From JBBAGC01 sp964491265 (GTDB lineage: Bacteria; Spirochaetota; UBA4802; UBA5550): 64,000 nt of DNA. Location: assembly GCA_964491265.1 (NCBI GenBank), contig CAZBFP010000001.1:248001-312000 (forward strand), read 5' to 3'. Each line of letters starts with the position of its first letter. Positions within the stretch are counted from its first letter, which is position 1. A program made the translations under genes and the position numbers. The notes below the pieces were generated by a model that searched no databases, had not been told where the DNA came from, and saw only the letters and a list, made by a program, of their open reading frames with translations. Below are positions 63,408 through 64,000 of the stretch, one piece after another.

Positions 63408-64000
63408 TTAATCCTGCTCTTCCCCGGTCTCCCTAATAACCTTCGCCAGTATTTTCCGGATTGACTCAAAATCGAAACCGCGCCCCTTGAGGAATCCCGC
63501 TGTTTTCATGTAACTGTTTTTTTTATCCTTAACTGCATTATATTTCTTCTGCGCCAGGCTATAAAGCGCATCCTCATCAACCTCATTTGCATTACACTCT
63601 TCCATAGTCTCATCAATAATATTCCGGTCAATCCCCTTCAGGAAAAGATCTCTTCTGATAATATCCTTTCCATACTTCTTCATTGCCATTCTGCTTTTAA
63701 TAAATGAAAGGGCAAAATCATAATCATTTATATAGCCTCTCTGAGTAAGCTGAGAAATGACTGATTCTATATGTTCCGCTCTGAATAATTTTTTTTTAAG
63801 GCAGGATCTCACCTCAAGGGCAGACCTGCTCCTTAGAGAGAGGTAGCGGAGAGCCTTATCCATACAGGCGAATTTTAATGACTCATCATATATTTTTACA
63901 TATAATTCCCCCTCAAGCTCCAGCCCTGATCTGAGGGAGTAGTCAGAAACAACTGAATAGGGGAGCTTCAGGGATTCACCATTATCAAGATCAGCCCTGA
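63408..64000 (-). CDS. recX: Regulatory protein RecX (N-terminus outside window)
   Basis: The frame stays open through the window edge, so the protein is longer than the 151 residues from the internal Met. Upstream in-frame codons encode ...KLPYSVVSDYSLRSGLELEG, the RecX N-terminal domain, leading into CMDKALRYLSLRSRS. The three-helix repeats VISQLTQRGYINDYDFALSF and FLKGIDRNIIDETM follow. RecX binds RecA filaments and inhibits them; recA is commonly adjacent and may lie beyond the window. Confidence 0.88.
   Translation of the reverse strand, partial: RADLDNGESLKLPYSVVSDYSLRSGLELEGELYVKIYDESLKFACMDKALRYLSLRSRSALEVRSCLKKKLFRAEHIESVISQLTQRGYINDYDFALSFIKSRMAMKKYGKDIIRRDLFLKGIDRNIIDETMEECNANEVDEDALYSLAQKKYNAVKDKKNSYMKTAGFLKGRGFDFESIRKILAKVIRETGEEQD

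Overview
The window looks like chromosomal DNA of a spirochaete (Spirochaetota), with moderate-to-low GC. The best pointers are a radical-SAM/SPASM protein of the 'spiro-SPASM' type, a Leptospira-like citramalate synthase, many lipoproteins with relaxed spirochaete-like lipoboxes, and a dense layout in which neighbouring genes often overlap by 4 bases. The phylum is inferred from gene families; there is no rRNA in the window. Both ends cut a gene: a tail-fibre-like repeat protein at the left edge and recX at the right edge.

Layout. 1-2.5 kb: 3'-truncated minus-strand gene for a discoidin-like protein carrying 16 tandem 32-residue phage-tail-fibre repeats. 2.7-4.3 kb: lipoprotein / alpha-beta hydrolase / membrane protein operon. 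4.5-4.8 kb: tmRNA. 4.9-10.8 kb: unknown proteins, a flagellin-like short protein, a vWA-like exported protein, a stand-alone IMP cyclohydrolase, a transporter gene remnant and a DedA protein. 11-15.3 kb: GTP-type PEP carboxykinase, an SGNH esterase and an MFS transporter. 15.4-20.8 kb: hemA-ahbD-ahbAB-ahbC-sirC, i.e. haem made through sirohaem, with AhbA and AhbB fused. 21-23.7 kb: feoAB. 23.9-28.9 kb: response regulator, cyclic-nucleotide-binding protein, PadR regulator, esterase, PilZ and Lon-N proteins. 28.9-29.5 kb: a ParE-type toxin-antitoxin pair between 13-bp direct repeats. 29.5-32.2 kb: unknown gene plus an exported YidD-like protein with two TPR/membrane paralogues. 32.5-33.8 kb: DbpA-like RNA-binding protein and a methyltransferase. 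33.8-41.6 kb: seven-gene housekeeping operon map-flavin reductase-rhomboid-dut-rnj-uppP-ftsK. 41.9-44.5 kb: small membrane peptide, lipoprotein, TPR/Mrr-like protein. 44.8-50.8 kb: cimA, a SurA-like isomerase and a spiro-SPASM/SpsF-like/PseG-like glycan locus. 50.8-53.5 kb: haemerythrin, lipoprotein, nitroreductase, FeoC-like protein, membrane protein. 53.5-60.8 kb: RND pump, TolC and alaS. 61.3-64 kb: Asp/Glu-racemase-fold enzyme, NCS2 permease, recX.

Non-coding DNA is dominated by three families of short palindromic, MITE-like repeats, called R1 (163 bp), R2 (about 120 bp) and R3 (143-164 bp) here. One R2 copy carries a whole R1 element exactly in its centre.

The metabolic picture fits a facultative or anaerobic lifestyle: oxygen-independent sirohaem-to-haem conversion, ferrous iron uptake, haemerythrin, nitroreductase, PEPCK and citramalate-based isoleucine synthesis. 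No prophage, rRNA, tRNA, CRISPR array or complete insertion sequence was seen. The strongest leads are the TA module framed by a 13-bp duplication that spans the stop codons of both neighbours, the modular nested repeats, and the giant tail-fibre-like gene.
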